Part shown: one piece after another, positions 51,382 through 60,039 of the stretch
Position numbering within the stretch: position 1 is the first letter of the stretch
Layout: every line of letters starts with the position of its first letter
Assembly: GCF_040225985.1 (NCBI RefSeq)
Contig: NZ_JBBPEU010000004.1
Span: 1-64,000 of the forward strand
Origin: Shimia sp040225985
Lineage (GTDB): Bacteria > Pseudomonadota > Alphaproteobacteria > Rhodobacterales > Rhodobacteraceae
DNA: 64,000 bases
Reading direction: 5' to 3'
Translations under genes and position numbers: made by a program
Notes under the pieces: model-generated
The model's input: only the letters and a program-made list of their open reading frames with translations
Database searches by the model: none
What the model was told of the DNA's origin: nothing

Positions 51382-52220
51382 TCCGCAAGGCCGAAGACAA
51401 GGATATTCCCGCCATCGTCGCCTTTCTTGAGCGGCACATCGCAACCTCGATGTTCCTGCTTGGCAACCTCGAAGCCCATGGTCTCGAAAACCGCACACAC
51501 CCTTGTGGCACTGCATTTTTCCTGCGTGAAACCGGCGACGGGATCACCGGAGTGTTCGGGGCTTCGAACGGGGGGCTGTTGATGTGCCAGCTGCCGGGAA
51601 TCGGCCATACCGAAGCCCAGACCTATGCCCACCTTCTGAAAGGCTATACGCTGCGCGGCATGACCGGCGCGGCGGATCAGGTTGCAACCATTCTCGGGGC
51701 CTTGTCCGTGCCGCCCGAGGCGTGGAAGTCGAATACGGTGCAGCCACTTTATGCGCTGTCGCTTGAGTCCCTGTCTGACAGTGATGCCGTAATCCGTGCC
51801 CCTGAAGAGGCAGACCGCGCCATGCTGCAAGACTGGTTTACGGCCTATTCCGAGGACAATCCGATTGCCGCCAGCACGACGCCAGAAGCCCTTGCCGAGG
51901 CTGCGATCACGGGCGGGCGCGTGCGGCTGTTGTTTGACGATGGGGCACCTGTGGCCATGACCGCGATCAACGCCCGTTCGGACAGTGCGGTGCAGGTCGG
52001 CGGGGTGTTCGTGCCGCGCGATCTGCGCGGGCAGGGATTGGCGGGGCGGGTTGTAACCGCCCATCTGACCGAATTGCGCGAGGCCGGAATCACCCGCGCG
52101 ATCCTGTTTGCAGCCACGCCCGATGCGGCACGGGCCTATGAGAAAATCGGGTTCGCACGCGCGGGCGATTATCGGGTGGCCCTTCTGGCCGAGGCGCACA
52201 TGCTGGGAGATCCGGCATGA
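51378..52220 (+). CDS. GNAT-family N-acetyltransferase, two-domain type
   Basis: The protein has 280 residues. The C-terminal half holds the GNAT core, with GVFVPRDLRGQGLAGRVVTA as the acetyl-CoA loop and ARAYEKIGFARAGDYRVAL as the terminal strand. The N-terminal half looks like a degenerate GNAT unit. The substrate is unknown. It is translationally coupled to both rsmE (upstream) and the membrane gene downstream by ATGA overlaps. Confidence 0.8.
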   Translation: MIRKAEDKDIPAIVAFLERHIATSMFLLGNLEAHGLENRTHPCGTAFFLRETGDGITGVFGASNGGLLMCQLPGIGHTEAQTYAHLLKGYTLRGMTGAADQVATILGALSVPPEAWKSNTVQPLYALSLESLSDSDAVIRAPEEADRAMLQDWFTAYSEDNPIAASTTPEALAEAAITGGRVRLLFDDGAPVAMTAINARSDSAVQVGGVFVPRDLRGQGLAGRVVTAHLTELREAGITRAILFAATPDAARAYEKIGFARAGDYRVALLAEAHMLGDPA

Positions 52221-52726
52221 GCTTTGTGCGGCCCGAGGTCCGCAAGGCGCTGTACCACTGGCGCGAAGTGCTGGTTGGGGGCGCAGTGCTGATCTTGGGG
52301 CTTTATTGGGCCGCCGGGTTCGGTCTCTTGATGTGGATCGGGGGCGTGGTCGCCATCGCAGGTGGGGCCATGATGGTCGCGGGCATTCAGCGTGCGCGGT
52401 TTCGGGGCCGACAGGGCGGGCCGGGGCTGGTGCAGGTGGATGAGCGCGAGATCACTTATTACGGCCCGCTGGATGGTGGCGCGGTGGCGATTGACGAGAT
52501 GACGGGACTGTCTCTGGATGCGCGCAGCACGCCGCCGGTCTGGGTCTTGCGCCAGCCCGGCGTGCCGCCTTTGCACATTCCGGTCAATGCCGAGGGCACC
52601 GATGCGTTGTTCGATGCCTTTGCAGCCCTGCCGGGGATTCGCACCGAGCACATGCTGGCGCAGCTGCGGGCGAAACCGGATCACCCTGTCGTGATCTGGT
52701 CAAAACAGGCCGCAAGGCTGCATTGA
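52217..52726 (+). CDS. Two-helix membrane protein of unknown function
   Basis: The protein has 169 residues. Two adjacent hydrophobic helices (about 18-36 and 38-56) are followed by a soluble domain with a PH-like beta pattern (VDEREITYYGPLDGGAVAI). No named family is recognised. It overlaps the GNAT gene (ATGA) and is followed 65 bp later by gshA. Confidence 0.65.
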   Translation: MSFVRPEVRKALYHWREVLVGGAVLILGLYWAAGFGLLMWIGGVVAIAGGAMMVAGIQRARFRGRQGGPGLVQVDEREITYYGPLDGGAVAIDEMTGLSLDARSTPPVWVLRQPGVPPLHIPVNAEGTDALFDAFAALPGIRTEHMLAQLRAKPDHPVVIWSKQAARLH

Positions 52727-52791
52727 CACCACGCGCGTTTCGCATCACCACTGACCAGACATGCGCATCCAACAGGATCGGAGACAAAGCG

Positions 52792-54162
52792 ATGTCCATC
52801 CCTCAATCCGGCGGCGGGCCGATCGAACACCACTCGCAACTGGCCGAGTATCTCGAATCCGGCTGCAAGCCCAAGGAAGACTGGCGCATCGGTACCGAGC
52901 ACGAAAAGTTTGGCTATTGCAAGGACACGCTGAAACCGCTGCCTTACGAGGGCAAGCGGTCGATTCAGGCCGTGCTGGAAGGGTTGCGCGATCGCTATGG
53001 CTGGAGCCCCGTTCTGGAAGCGGACAAGCTGATCGGGCTGGAAAAGGACGGCGCGAATGTCTCGCTGGAACCGGGCGGGGCGCTGGAATTGTCGGGCGCG
53101 CCCTTGGACAATATCCACCAGACCTGTGACGAGGTGAACGAACACCTGCGTGAAGTGAAGGATATCGCTGACGAGATCGGCGTTGGTTTCATCGGGCTTG
53201 GCGCGGCCCCGATCTGGACGCATGAGGAAATGCCGCTCATGCCTAAGGGGCGCTATCGCCTGATGAATGATTACATGGAAGAGGTCGGCACGATGGGCCG
53301 CGCCATGATGCGCCGGACCTGCACCGTTCAGGTGAATATCGACTTTGGCTCCGAGGCCGACATGGTGCAGAAACTGCGCGTGGCGCTGGCGTTGCAGCCG
53401 GTGGCGACGGCGCTGTTTGCAAACTCGCCCTTCTTCGAAGGAAAGGTGAACAACCACAAAAGCTGGCGCAGCCGGATCTGGCGGTCGCTAGATGACGCGC
53501 GCACCGGCATGTTGCCTTTCGTGTTCGAGGATGGGTTCGGGTTTGAACGCTATGCCGAATATGCGCTTGATGTGCCGATGTATTTTGTCTATCGCGATGG
53601 CAAATATATCAACGCGCTGGGTCAGTCCTTCCGCGATTTCCTGAAAGGCGAACTGCCTGCGCTGCCCGGTGAAACCCCGACGCTCAGTGATTGGGCCGAC
53701 CACCTGACCACCGCCTTCCCCGAGGCCCGGATCAAGAAATATATGGAAATGCGCGGTGCCGATGGTGGCCCGTGGCGCCGCCTGTGCGCCTTGCCGGCGT
53801 TCTGGGTCGGGCTGACCTATGACCAAGGCGCACTGGATGCGGCGTGGGATCTGGTCAAGGGCTGGGATGCCGAGACCCGCGAGGCGCTGCGCGTCACCGC
53901 GTCCGAGGCTGGTTTGCAAGCCGTGGTCGGGGATATCAAAATGCACGATCTGGCGCGCGAGGTGCTGAAGATTTCCGAGGCGGGTCTTGTGGCCCGTGGC
54001 CGCGAAGGGGCAGGCGGGCTGGTGCCGGACGAGACCCATTTCCTGAGCGCCCTCAAGGAAAGCGTCGAAACCGGCAAGGTACCTGCGGATGAATTGCTGG
54101 AGCATTACCACGGCGACTGGAATGGCGATCTGACGAAGATCTACGCCGATTTCAGTTATTGA
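52792..54162 (+). CDS. gshA: Glutamate-cysteine ligase (plant/alphaproteobacterial type)
   Basis: The protein has 456 residues from ATG 52792 with GGAGA upstream. It catalyses the first step of glutathione synthesis. The early IGTEHEKFGY and the SLEPGGALELSGAP segments are family landmarks, as is MRRTCTVQVNIDFGSE. This is the class found in plants and alphaproteobacteria, distinct from E. coli GshA. A good terminator follows. Confidence 0.93.
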   Translation: MSIPQSGGGPIEHHSQLAEYLESGCKPKEDWRIGTEHEKFGYCKDTLKPLPYEGKRSIQAVLEGLRDRYGWSPVLEADKLIGLEKDGANVSLEPGGALELSGAPLDNIHQTCDEVNEHLREVKDIADEIGVGFIGLGAAPIWTHEEMPLMPKGRYRLMNDYMEEVGTMGRAMMRRTCTVQVNIDFGSEADMVQKLRVALALQPVATALFANSPFFEGKVNNHKSWRSRIWRSLDDARTGMLPFVFEDGFGFERYAEYALDVPMYFVYRDGKYINALGQSFRDFLKGELPALPGETPTLSDWADHLTTAFPEARIKKYMEMRGADGGPWRRLCALPAFWVGLTYDQGALDAAWDLVKGWDAETREALRVTASEAGLQAVVGDIKMHDLAREVLKISEAGLVARGREGAGGLVPDETHFLSALKESVETGKVPADELLEHYHGDWNGDLTKIYADFSY

Positions 54163-54169
54163 TGCGAAG

Positions 54170-54200
54170 AGGGCGCCGGTTGGCGCCCTTGATCGTTTTA
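54170..54200 (+). terminator. Rho-independent terminator after gshA
   Basis: An 8-bp stem, AGGGCGCC (54170-54177) with GGCGCCCT (54182-54189), a 4-nt GGTT loop and then TGATCGTTTT. It lies between convergent gshA and the DUF805 gene. Confidence 0.8.
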
Positions 54201-54213
54201 GAGGAGTGCCCTG

Positions 54214-54756
54214 TCAGGACGGGCGTTGCAGGACGCGCGACCTGTAATAGTCGTGGATCTCTTGCTTGCGGGCTTGCATCATCTCGGGGGTGGGTTGCGC
54301 CTTGAGACGGTCCAGCGCGGCATAGCCCTGCATCGGGTCGGGTTTGCCGGTGGATTGGCCTTCCCACTTGCCGCTGTTGCGATAGGGCGGGCCATAGATG
54401 TTGTCGTTTTGCTCGGATGGCAGGCAAAGCAGGAACAGGAACCAGAGCGGGCCGACAATTGGGACCATCACGATGAAGTACCAGAACCCCGACCGGCCAC
54501 TGTCATGCAGGCGGCGCACCGTGACAGACAGGTTCGGAATGAACATCAGCAGGGTGAAAATGGCCGAGCTATAGCCGATATCGGTGGCGGTCGCGGTCTC
54601 GGCCACCAGAAGAACACGGATATCGGTCCAGACCAGACCGCTCATCACCACGAAGTGGATCAGGCCCCACCACCAGTATTCCGATCGGGGCGCGCGTCCG
54701 GAAAAATTGAACGCTTTGAAAAGGACGGATTCAGCAGCTGCGAGGGGGTTCATCAT
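54214..54756 (-). CDS. DUF805 family membrane protein
   Basis: The protein has 180 residues from ATG 54756 with GGAG upstream; a longer reading from 54825 is unlikely. The DUF805 pattern is clear: FNFSGRAPRSEYWWWGL at the start, VRRLHDSGRSGFWY in the middle and a glycine/proline-rich cytoplasmic tail after four membrane helices. The function of the family is not established. It stands alone between the gshA terminator and plsY. Confidence 0.85.
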   Translation of the reverse strand: MMNPLAAAESVLFKAFNFSGRAPRSEYWWWGLIHFVVMSGLVWTDIRVLLVAETATATDIGYSSAIFTLLMFIPNLSVTVRRLHDSGRSGFWYFIVMVPIVGPLWFLFLLCLPSEQNDNIYGPPYRNSGKWEGQSTGKPDPMQGYAALDRLKAQPTPEMMQARKQEIHDYYRSRVLQRPS

Positions 54757-54852
54757 GACAAATCTCCGAAACTCGAAATAACGAGTCACAGGATGTCGGA
54801 AAAACCGGGCAGGACTGTGGCGCAATCTGCGCCAATCAGGGGCACGCCAGGG

Positions 54853-55461
54853 TCAGGTTTTCTTGCCGATGCGGGGTTCGGTACCGGCGCGCAGACGCTT
54901 GATGTTGTCGCGGTGGCGCCAGAACACCAACAAGGTGATCGCCGCCCCCATCACGATGGACGACCCATATCCGAGGAACAGCATCCAGAAGGTCGAGGTG
55001 CTGGCCGCGATCAGGGCCGACAGCGAGGAAATGCGCGACACGGCGGCGGTGGCCAGCCATGTCAGGCAGCAGGCAATCCCGACCGGCCAGGCCAGTGCGA
55101 GGATCAGCCCGAGGAAGGTCGCAACGCCCTTGCCGCCCTTGAAGCCCAGCCAGACGGGATAGCAATGTCCGAGAAAGGCCATGAAACCAGCAACTTGTGC
55201 CGCGTCTTCCCCAGCGAGGGCGCGCGCGATCAGGACCGCAACGGCCCCCTTGCCACCATCAAGGATCAGCGTTGCCGCGGCGGCGGGTTTGTTGCCTGTG
55301 CGCAGAACATTGGTGGCGCCGATATTGCCCGATCCGATGTTGCGCAGATTGCCAAGACCCATCACCTTGGTGATGACCATGCCGAACGGGATCGAACCAA
55401 GAAGATAGCCAAGCGCCGCCCAGATCAGCAGGACCGGCAACGTGTGGGTGATTTCGGGCAT
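54853..55461 (-). CDS. plsY: Acyl-phosphate:glycerol-3-phosphate acyltransferase
   Basis: This 202-residue membrane enzyme makes lysophosphatidic acid from acyl-phosphate. The three conserved loops are visible: GSIPFG; NIGSGNIGATNVLRTGNK; and GGKGVATFLG, with the C-terminal HRDNIKRLRAGTEPRIG. Start ATG 55461 shares one base with the TGA of the preceding dihydroorotase-like gene (TGATG), so they are coupled. It is the last gene of the operon that begins with pyrB. Confidence 0.94.
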   Translation of the reverse strand: MPEITHTLPVLLIWAALGYLLGSIPFGMVITKVMGLGNLRNIGSGNIGATNVLRTGNKPAAAATLILDGGKGAVAVLIARALAGEDAAQVAGFMAFLGHCYPVWLGFKGGKGVATFLGLILALAWPVGIACCLTWLATAAVSRISSLSALIAASTSTFWMLFLGYGSSIVMGAAITLLVFWRHRDNIKRLRAGTEPRIGKKT

Positions 55462-56738
55462 CAGTCTCTCCGATAGACGGCTTGGCCGGCGACATAGGTT
55501 GCCAACACCTTACCCTGCATGCGTTGACCGTCAAACGGCGTGTTCTTGGATTTCGATTTCAGGGCGAAACGGTCCATCACGAAGGGCGCATCGGGGTCAA
55601 ACAGGACCAGATCTGCCGGTGCACCGGCGTCAAGACGCCCGTTCGGCAGGCCTAGACGCCGAGCGGGGTTCAGAGACATGGCGCGGAACAGGTCGGGTAG
55701 GGTCAGGTACCCGTTGTGATAAAGCTGCATCGCGGCGGGCAACAGGGTTTCCAGCGCCACGGCGCCGCTTGCGGCCTCTTCAAAGGGCAGGCGTTTGGAT
55801 TCTTCGTCCTGCGGCGTATGCATTGACGAGATAATGTCGATCAGGCCGGTCTTCACCGCTTCGATGATGGCAAGGCGATCCTCTTCGGCACGCAGGGGCG
55901 GCTTGATTTTGAAGAAGGTCCGGTAATCGGCCACGTCCAGTTCGTTCAGCGTCAGGTGGTGGATCGATGTGCCTGCCGTGACGTCGAACCCGTTGGCCTT
56001 GGCCCGTTCCAGCGCGGGCAGGGCACGGGCGCAGGTGATCTGGTCTGCGTGATATTTCACGCCGGTCATTTCGACCATCGCGATATCTCGATCCAGCCCC
56101 ATGCGTTCGGCCATGGGCGACACGGCGGGGAGCCCGCGCAGGGCGGCGAATTTGCCCCCGGTGGCGGCGGCCCCGCTGGATAGGATCGGTTCCTGCGGAT
56201 GGGCAATCACCAGCGCGCCGAGGCTGCGGGCATAGGTCATGGCGCGGGCCAGAACCTTGGTGTCCGCGACCACATGATCGCAATCGGTGAAGGCAATCGC
56301 GCCTGCGTCCATAAGGAACCCGATCTCGGTCATCTCGCGCCCTTCACGCCCCTTGGTCAGGGCGGCCATTGGCACGACATTGACCGGCGCGGCCTCGTTC
56401 GCCCGACGGGTGACAAATTCAAGTGTTTCGGGGCTGTCGATGGCGGGGGTGGTGTCGGGGCGCGTGACCATCGTGGTGACGCCACCCGCTGCCGCTGCAA
56501 TGCCCGCGGTTTTGTATGATTCCTTGTGGCGTTCGCCCGGTTCACACACTTTCACGCCGATATCGACGATGCCGGGGGCAAGGCACTTGCCGCCACAGTC
56601 GATCACCGTATCCGCCATAGGGGCAGGCGCGTCCCGACCGGTGGCGCGAATGTTGGTCCCCTCAACCAACAGCCAGCCGGGGCCCTCTTCGCCGCTGGCG
56701 GGATTGATCAGGCGGGCATTGGTGAACAGCGTTGTCAT
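55461..56738 (-). CDS. Dihydroorotase-like protein lacking catalytic residues (PyrC'/PyrX type)
   Basis: The protein has 425 residues with the amidohydrolase fold of dihydroorotase. The metal-binding D-x-H-x-H is replaced by DIGVK (59-63), and the Arg that follows in active enzymes is Cys65. The catalytic Asp-His-Ala-Pro-His is replaced by MHTPQ (306-310). It should therefore be inactive. In several bacteria such a dead homologue forms a stable complex with aspartate transcarbamoylase, and pyrB is six genes upstream in the same operon. An active dihydroorotase must be encoded elsewhere. ATG 56738 is a good start. Confidence 0.85.
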   Translation of the reverse strand: MTTLFTNARLINPASGEEGPGWLLVEGTNIRATGRDAPAPMADTVIDCGGKCLAPGIVDIGVKVCEPGERHKESYKTAGIAAAAGGVTTMVTRPDTTPAIDSPETLEFVTRRANEAAPVNVVPMAALTKGREGREMTEIGFLMDAGAIAFTDCDHVVADTKVLARAMTYARSLGALVIAHPQEPILSSGAAATGGKFAALRGLPAVSPMAERMGLDRDIAMVEMTGVKYHADQITCARALPALERAKANGFDVTAGTSIHHLTLNELDVADYRTFFKIKPPLRAEEDRLAIIEAVKTGLIDIISSMHTPQDEESKRLPFEEAASGAVALETLLPAAMQLYHNGYLTLPDLFRAMSLNPARRLGLPNGRLDAGAPADLVLFDPDAPFVMDRFALKSKSKNTPFDGQRMQGKVLATYVAGQAVYRRD

Positions 56739-56813
56739 GCGGGGGGCCTCTCGAGTGTGCGACAGTCGGATCCTTGGCTTTGCGTATCCGTGATTTTCGC
56801 GCGGTCGTAAAGC

Positions 56814-57341
56814 CTAAGCATGGTCGCGGGTGTTTTTCTGGATGTCGCGGATCATCCGGTAAACCTCGCGCCCGTCGGCAATGCGTTCAAAGCCGATCGG
56901 CCCGATCCTTCGGTGGGCCCCGACATAGCGCCGCCCGTGTGCGAAATGGATGGTGGACAGGGTGGTGTCGTCAAAGGAAATCCGTGTGTCCGAGTCAATC
57001 GGATAGCTGTCCAGCGTTTTGCCCTTGACCGGAAGTTTCGTCGCCACGAAGGCGCGGCGGTCGGTCAGCGTGTACCATGTGCGGCGGCGGATGAAGGCGC
57101 CACCAAAGATCGGCCCCAGCGCGATCAGCAACCCAACGCAGAAATGCAGCAAACCGAACATCCAGAAGGCCCCGCCGCCTTGTGCGGCCATGACCATCCA
57201 GAACAGGGCGAAGCCCGCGAAAAACAGGCCGAAGATCAGGCTGACAAGGTTGGCCGGGTCCAGCACAAGGTCGCCGTCGGGACGTCCCTGCCAGAGAATA
57301 CGCTCGTCCGCGTCAAGGATGCCGTCCCAGCCGTCGTTCAC
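56814..57341 (-). CDS. Membrane protein with PH-like domain, function unknown
   Basis: The protein has 175 residues from GTG 57341. It begins with DADERILWQGRPDG, a pattern typical of bacterial PH-like membrane proteins. Two membrane helices (about 34-85) are followed by a beta-rich domain with RRTWYTLTDRRAFV and a C-terminal helix. The GTG overlaps the stop of the upstream 146-residue gene (GTGA). It is similar in plan to the two genes before it, which suggests related or interacting proteins. Confidence 0.7.
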   Translation of the reverse strand: MNDGWDGILDADERILWQGRPDGDLVLDPANLVSLIFGLFFAGFALFWMVMAAQGGGAFWMFGLLHFCVGLLIALGPIFGGAFIRRRTWYTLTDRRAFVATKLPVKGKTLDSYPIDSDTRISFDDTTLSTIHFAHGRRYVGAHRRIGPIGFERIADGREVYRMIRDIQKNTRDHA

Positions 57342-57778
57342 CCGCGCCCCCCGACCTGGGCCGACTGGATCTGGCGAATGGTTCCGGCCACGTCGGGCTG
57401 ATATTTCAGCAGGTGTTTGTCGCCGCTGCTGGTGACGACCTGCACCACGCTGCCCAGCTTGTTCAACTGCTTGATCTCGCCCAACCGGATCGCGCGGCCC
57501 ATCGGACCCAAGAGGCGCTGGTTGGTCAGATCCCAGCGGACCGAGAGTTCCTCGCTCATCATGTACCAGCCCCGGATCACGACCGCGGCCAGGCCGCCCA
57601 CGGCGCCGGTCCAGACATAGGGGTTGCCCAGCAGGTAGAGGATCAGCATGCCACCTGCCATGGCGAACACGGCCATCCACGCATTGGTGCGGATATAGGT
57701 GGCACGGTCGGCACGGAACGAGGTCAGAACCTCTTCGCCGTCATTGAGGGGGCTGTCCGGGGTCAAGTTGGGGGCCAT
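57338..57778 (-). CDS. Small membrane protein with PH-like domain, function unknown
   Basis: The protein has 146 residues from ATG 57778; the longer reading from 57922 overlaps the previous gene. An N-terminal acidic part leads into two hydrophobic helices (WMAVFAMAGGMLILYLLG and a second). A short beta-rich domain follows (VRWDLTNQRLLG, then VVQVVTSSGDKHLL). It is the middle of three PH-like membrane genes. Its stop overlaps the next start. Confidence 0.7.
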   Translation of the reverse strand: MAPNLTPDSPLNDGEEVLTSFRADRATYIRTNAWMAVFAMAGGMLILYLLGNPYVWTGAVGGLAAVVIRGWYMMSEELSVRWDLTNQRLLGPMGRAIRLGEIKQLNKLGSVVQVVTSSGDKHLLKYQPDVAGTIRQIQSAQVGGRG

Positions 57779-57792
57779 TTTGCGGTCTCCGG

Positions 57793-58287
57793 TCACGTGG
57801 GAAAGGGGGGTGTCCGCGCATCGCGCGCAGACCTGATGCTGCTTTGGATATGTTTGCTGTTGGGCAGATATTTCAACTGCACCGTCATGCCGTTGTCCAG
57901 CCGCAGATGCACCGCCCACCACATCCAGCGCCGGATGCGCGTGATCTCGGCTAGCTCGATATAGGCGGGGCTGTTTTCTGCGTCGGAATTTGCGAAGATC
58001 AGGCGCTGATCGGTCAAAAGCCAGACATCATCGCGACGGCGGATCCATTCAAGGTGGTCGTCGAACAGGAACACGTAAATGACCAGAGACCCGAGCGCGC
58101 TGACCAGCCACGCCCAGAAACTGTAGGTCACGATCAGTGGGCCGAACATCAGAAGGGTCAGCCCGGCGACCAGCAGTAGTTTCCCTGCAAACAGCCCGAA
58201 TTCCGGCCGCCAGTCTGCCAGCAGACGTTCACCAGTGCGATACTGAATCGCGCCCGGCGCCTGAAGAGAGGCATCGTCCGGCGTCAT
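57793..58287 (-). CDS. Small membrane protein with PH-like domain, function unknown
   Basis: The protein has 164 residues from ATG 58287. After an acidic 25-residue start come two helices (FAGKLLLVAGLTLLMFGPLI and a second). A beta-rich region with DDVWLLTDQRLIFANSD and MTVQLKYLPN follows, the same plan as its two downstream neighbours. It overlaps the 187-residue gene upstream as ATGA. Confidence 0.7.
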   Translation of the reverse strand: MTPDDASLQAPGAIQYRTGERLLADWRPEFGLFAGKLLLVAGLTLLMFGPLIVTYSFWAWLVSALGSLVIYVFLFDDHLEWIRRRDDVWLLTDQRLIFANSDAENSPAYIELAEITRIRRWMWWAVHLRLDNGMTVQLKYLPNSKHIQSSIRSARDARTPPFPT

Positions 58288-58847
58288 CGCAAAAACAGGA
58301 AGGCCAGCAGCGCGAGTACCGCCAGCAGCACCGGAAGTGCGATGATGGCCAGAAGAACCATCAGATGCGGATTGCCCGAAGGCGCGGACGGTGTGTTTTT
58401 TGGGGGGGCGACAGGGCCTTTGGCCGACTCGCTGGGCAGGGGGGCATAGACCACCGGCGGGCGATCCTCGAAATAGGTGCCGACCCAACGCAGGGGCGCG
58501 CGGGGCGCGAGGGTCTGGGCAAAGCCACCAAACGCCGATGACAGCACGATCAGCACATGGCCCTTGAGGGCATCAAGCTGCTGTCGGTCCTCCTTGAGCG
58601 CACTGGCATCGACGCCAAGCCCTTCGACAAGATATCCGGACAGGCCCATTTCACCCAGATCAGCGACATCAAACAGTTCGATGAAATCCGAGTCGAGGTA
58701 TTTTGCCCCAAGTGCATCACGCAGGGGCCAAGGCGGATCATGGGGATCGGCGGTCCAGTCCGGTTCGACGGACATGAGCGGTGGTTCGGCCTCGGGGTCG
58801 ATCGAGAAAATGCGGATCAAACCGCGTTCCTGTTCCGAGACCTTCAT
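58284..58847 (-). CDS. Tail-anchored protein of unknown function
   Basis: The protein has 187 residues. The first 125 are soluble (FDVADLGEMGLSGYL; VLIVLSSAFGGFAQTL). A Pro/Ser-rich linker (about 130-160) leads to a C-terminal membrane anchor (LMVLLAIIALPVLLAVLALL). A cytoplasmic domain on a C-terminal anchor is the likely topology. It lies 4 nt after the 33-residue gene and overlaps the next gene. No family is recognised. Confidence 0.68.
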   Translation of the reverse strand: MKVSEQERGLIRIFSIDPEAEPPLMSVEPDWTADPHDPPWPLRDALGAKYLDSDFIELFDVADLGEMGLSGYLVEGLGVDASALKEDRQQLDALKGHVLIVLSSAFGGFAQTLAPRAPLRWVGTYFEDRPPVVYAPLPSESAKGPVAPPKNTPSAPSGNPHLMVLLAIIALPVLLAVLALLAFLFLR

Positions 58848-58851
58848 CGCG

Positions 58852-58953
58852 CTATCCTGCGATCCAGATCATCAGGCCGACCATGGCAAACATCACGAGC
58901 AGGGCCACTGTGGCGACGCGTCCGCTCATCTTGGGGTCTTTGGGGTCTTCCAT
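58852..58953 (-). CDS. 33-residue single-helix membrane peptide
   Basis: The frame has 33 codons from ATG 58953, starting MEDPKDPKMSGRV and followed by one hydrophobic helix of about 18 residues. It begins 4 nt after the pyrB stop with AGG just upstream and ends 4 nt before the next start. The tight packing in a same-strand operon and the clear charge/helix pattern support a real gene. The function is unknown. Confidence 0.6.
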   Translation of the reverse strand: MEDPKDPKMSGRVATVALLVMFAMVGLMIWIAG

Positions 58954-58957
58954 CCTG

Positions 58958-59917
58958 TCAAGCCTCGACCGTTTGGGCGGCGCTGCGTTCGGCCCTTAGG
59001 TTGCGCGCCAGAAGGTCCATCGCGGCCATGCGCACGGCCACACCCATTTGCACCTGCTCCTGAATGACCGAACGGTTGATGTCATCGGCGATTTCGCCAT
59101 CTATTTCCACGCCCCGGTTCATCGGTCCCGGGTGCATGACGATAGCGTCGGGTTTGGCATTGGCCAGCTTTTCGGCGTCCAGACCGTAGCGGTGATAATA
59201 TTCTCGTTCTGACGGGATAAATCCGCCATCCATGCGTTCTTTCTGAAGGCGCAGCATCATGACGACATCGACGTCTTTCAGGCCTTCGTTCATGTCCTCG
59301 TAGATCTCGGCTCCGAATTCAGCGAATTGCGCAGGCACCAGCGTCGGCGGGCCGACAAGACGCACGCGGTTTTCCATCTTGCCCAAGAGGATCAGGTTCG
59401 ACCGTGCCACGCGGCTGTGGGCGACATCGCCGCAAATGGCAATGTTCAGACGGTGCAGCCTGCCCTTGGCGCGGCGGATGGTCAGCGCATCCAGAAGGGC
59501 CTGTGTCGGGTGTTCGTGTTTGCCGTCACCAGCGTTCAGCACGGCGCAGTTCACCTTTTGCGACAAAAGATCGACCGCCCCCGAATGCGGGTGGCGCACG
59601 ACCAGAAGGTCCGGGTGCATCGCGTTCAGGGTCATCGCTGTATCAATCAGGGTTTCGCCCTTTTTGATCGAACTGGCCTGCATCGCCATGTTCATGACGT
59701 CCGCGCCAAGCCGTTTCCCGGCCAGTTCGAACGAGGCCTGAGTGCGGGTCGAGTTCTCGAAGAACATATTGATCTGGGTCAGCCCAGTCAGCGCATCGGC
59801 ATGTTTCTGTTCGCGACGGTTCAGATCGACATATTGGTCGGCGAGGTCCAGAAGCGTGGTGATCTCGGTCGGGTGCAGGGGTTCGATCCCGAGAAGGTGC
59901 TTTTGGCGGAAGGTCAT
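58958..59917 (-). CDS. pyrB: Aspartate carbamoyltransferase, catalytic subunit
   Basis: This 319-residue enzyme makes carbamoyl aspartate in pyrimidine synthesis. The carbamoyl-phosphate site FFENSTRTQASFELAGKRLG, the mobile loop segment ASSIKKGETL, GDGKHEHPTQALLDAL and the C-terminal HPGPMNRGVE are intact. It heads the operon that includes a dead dihydroorotase, its likely structural partner. No pyrI-type regulatory gene is in the window. Confidence 0.96.
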   Translation of the reverse strand: MTFRQKHLLGIEPLHPTEITTLLDLADQYVDLNRREQKHADALTGLTQINMFFENSTRTQASFELAGKRLGADVMNMAMQASSIKKGETLIDTAMTLNAMHPDLLVVRHPHSGAVDLLSQKVNCAVLNAGDGKHEHPTQALLDALTIRRAKGRLHRLNIAICGDVAHSRVARSNLILLGKMENRVRLVGPPTLVPAQFAEFGAEIYEDMNEGLKDVDVVMMLRLQKERMDGGFIPSEREYYHRYGLDAEKLANAKPDAIVMHPGPMNRGVEIDGEIADDINRSVIQEQVQMGVAVRMAAMDLLARNLRAERSAAQTVEA

Positions 59918-60039
59918 GGGCCGTCACTCCGTGGCTGATCTGCCCTGCTTATAGGAAGCGCGCGCGCGCGGGGCAAGCGGGGTGCAGTGGCCCCCGTGCC
60001 GGTCCCGTCCAATGACTTGCTGTCCCGGTCTGGCGGCCC

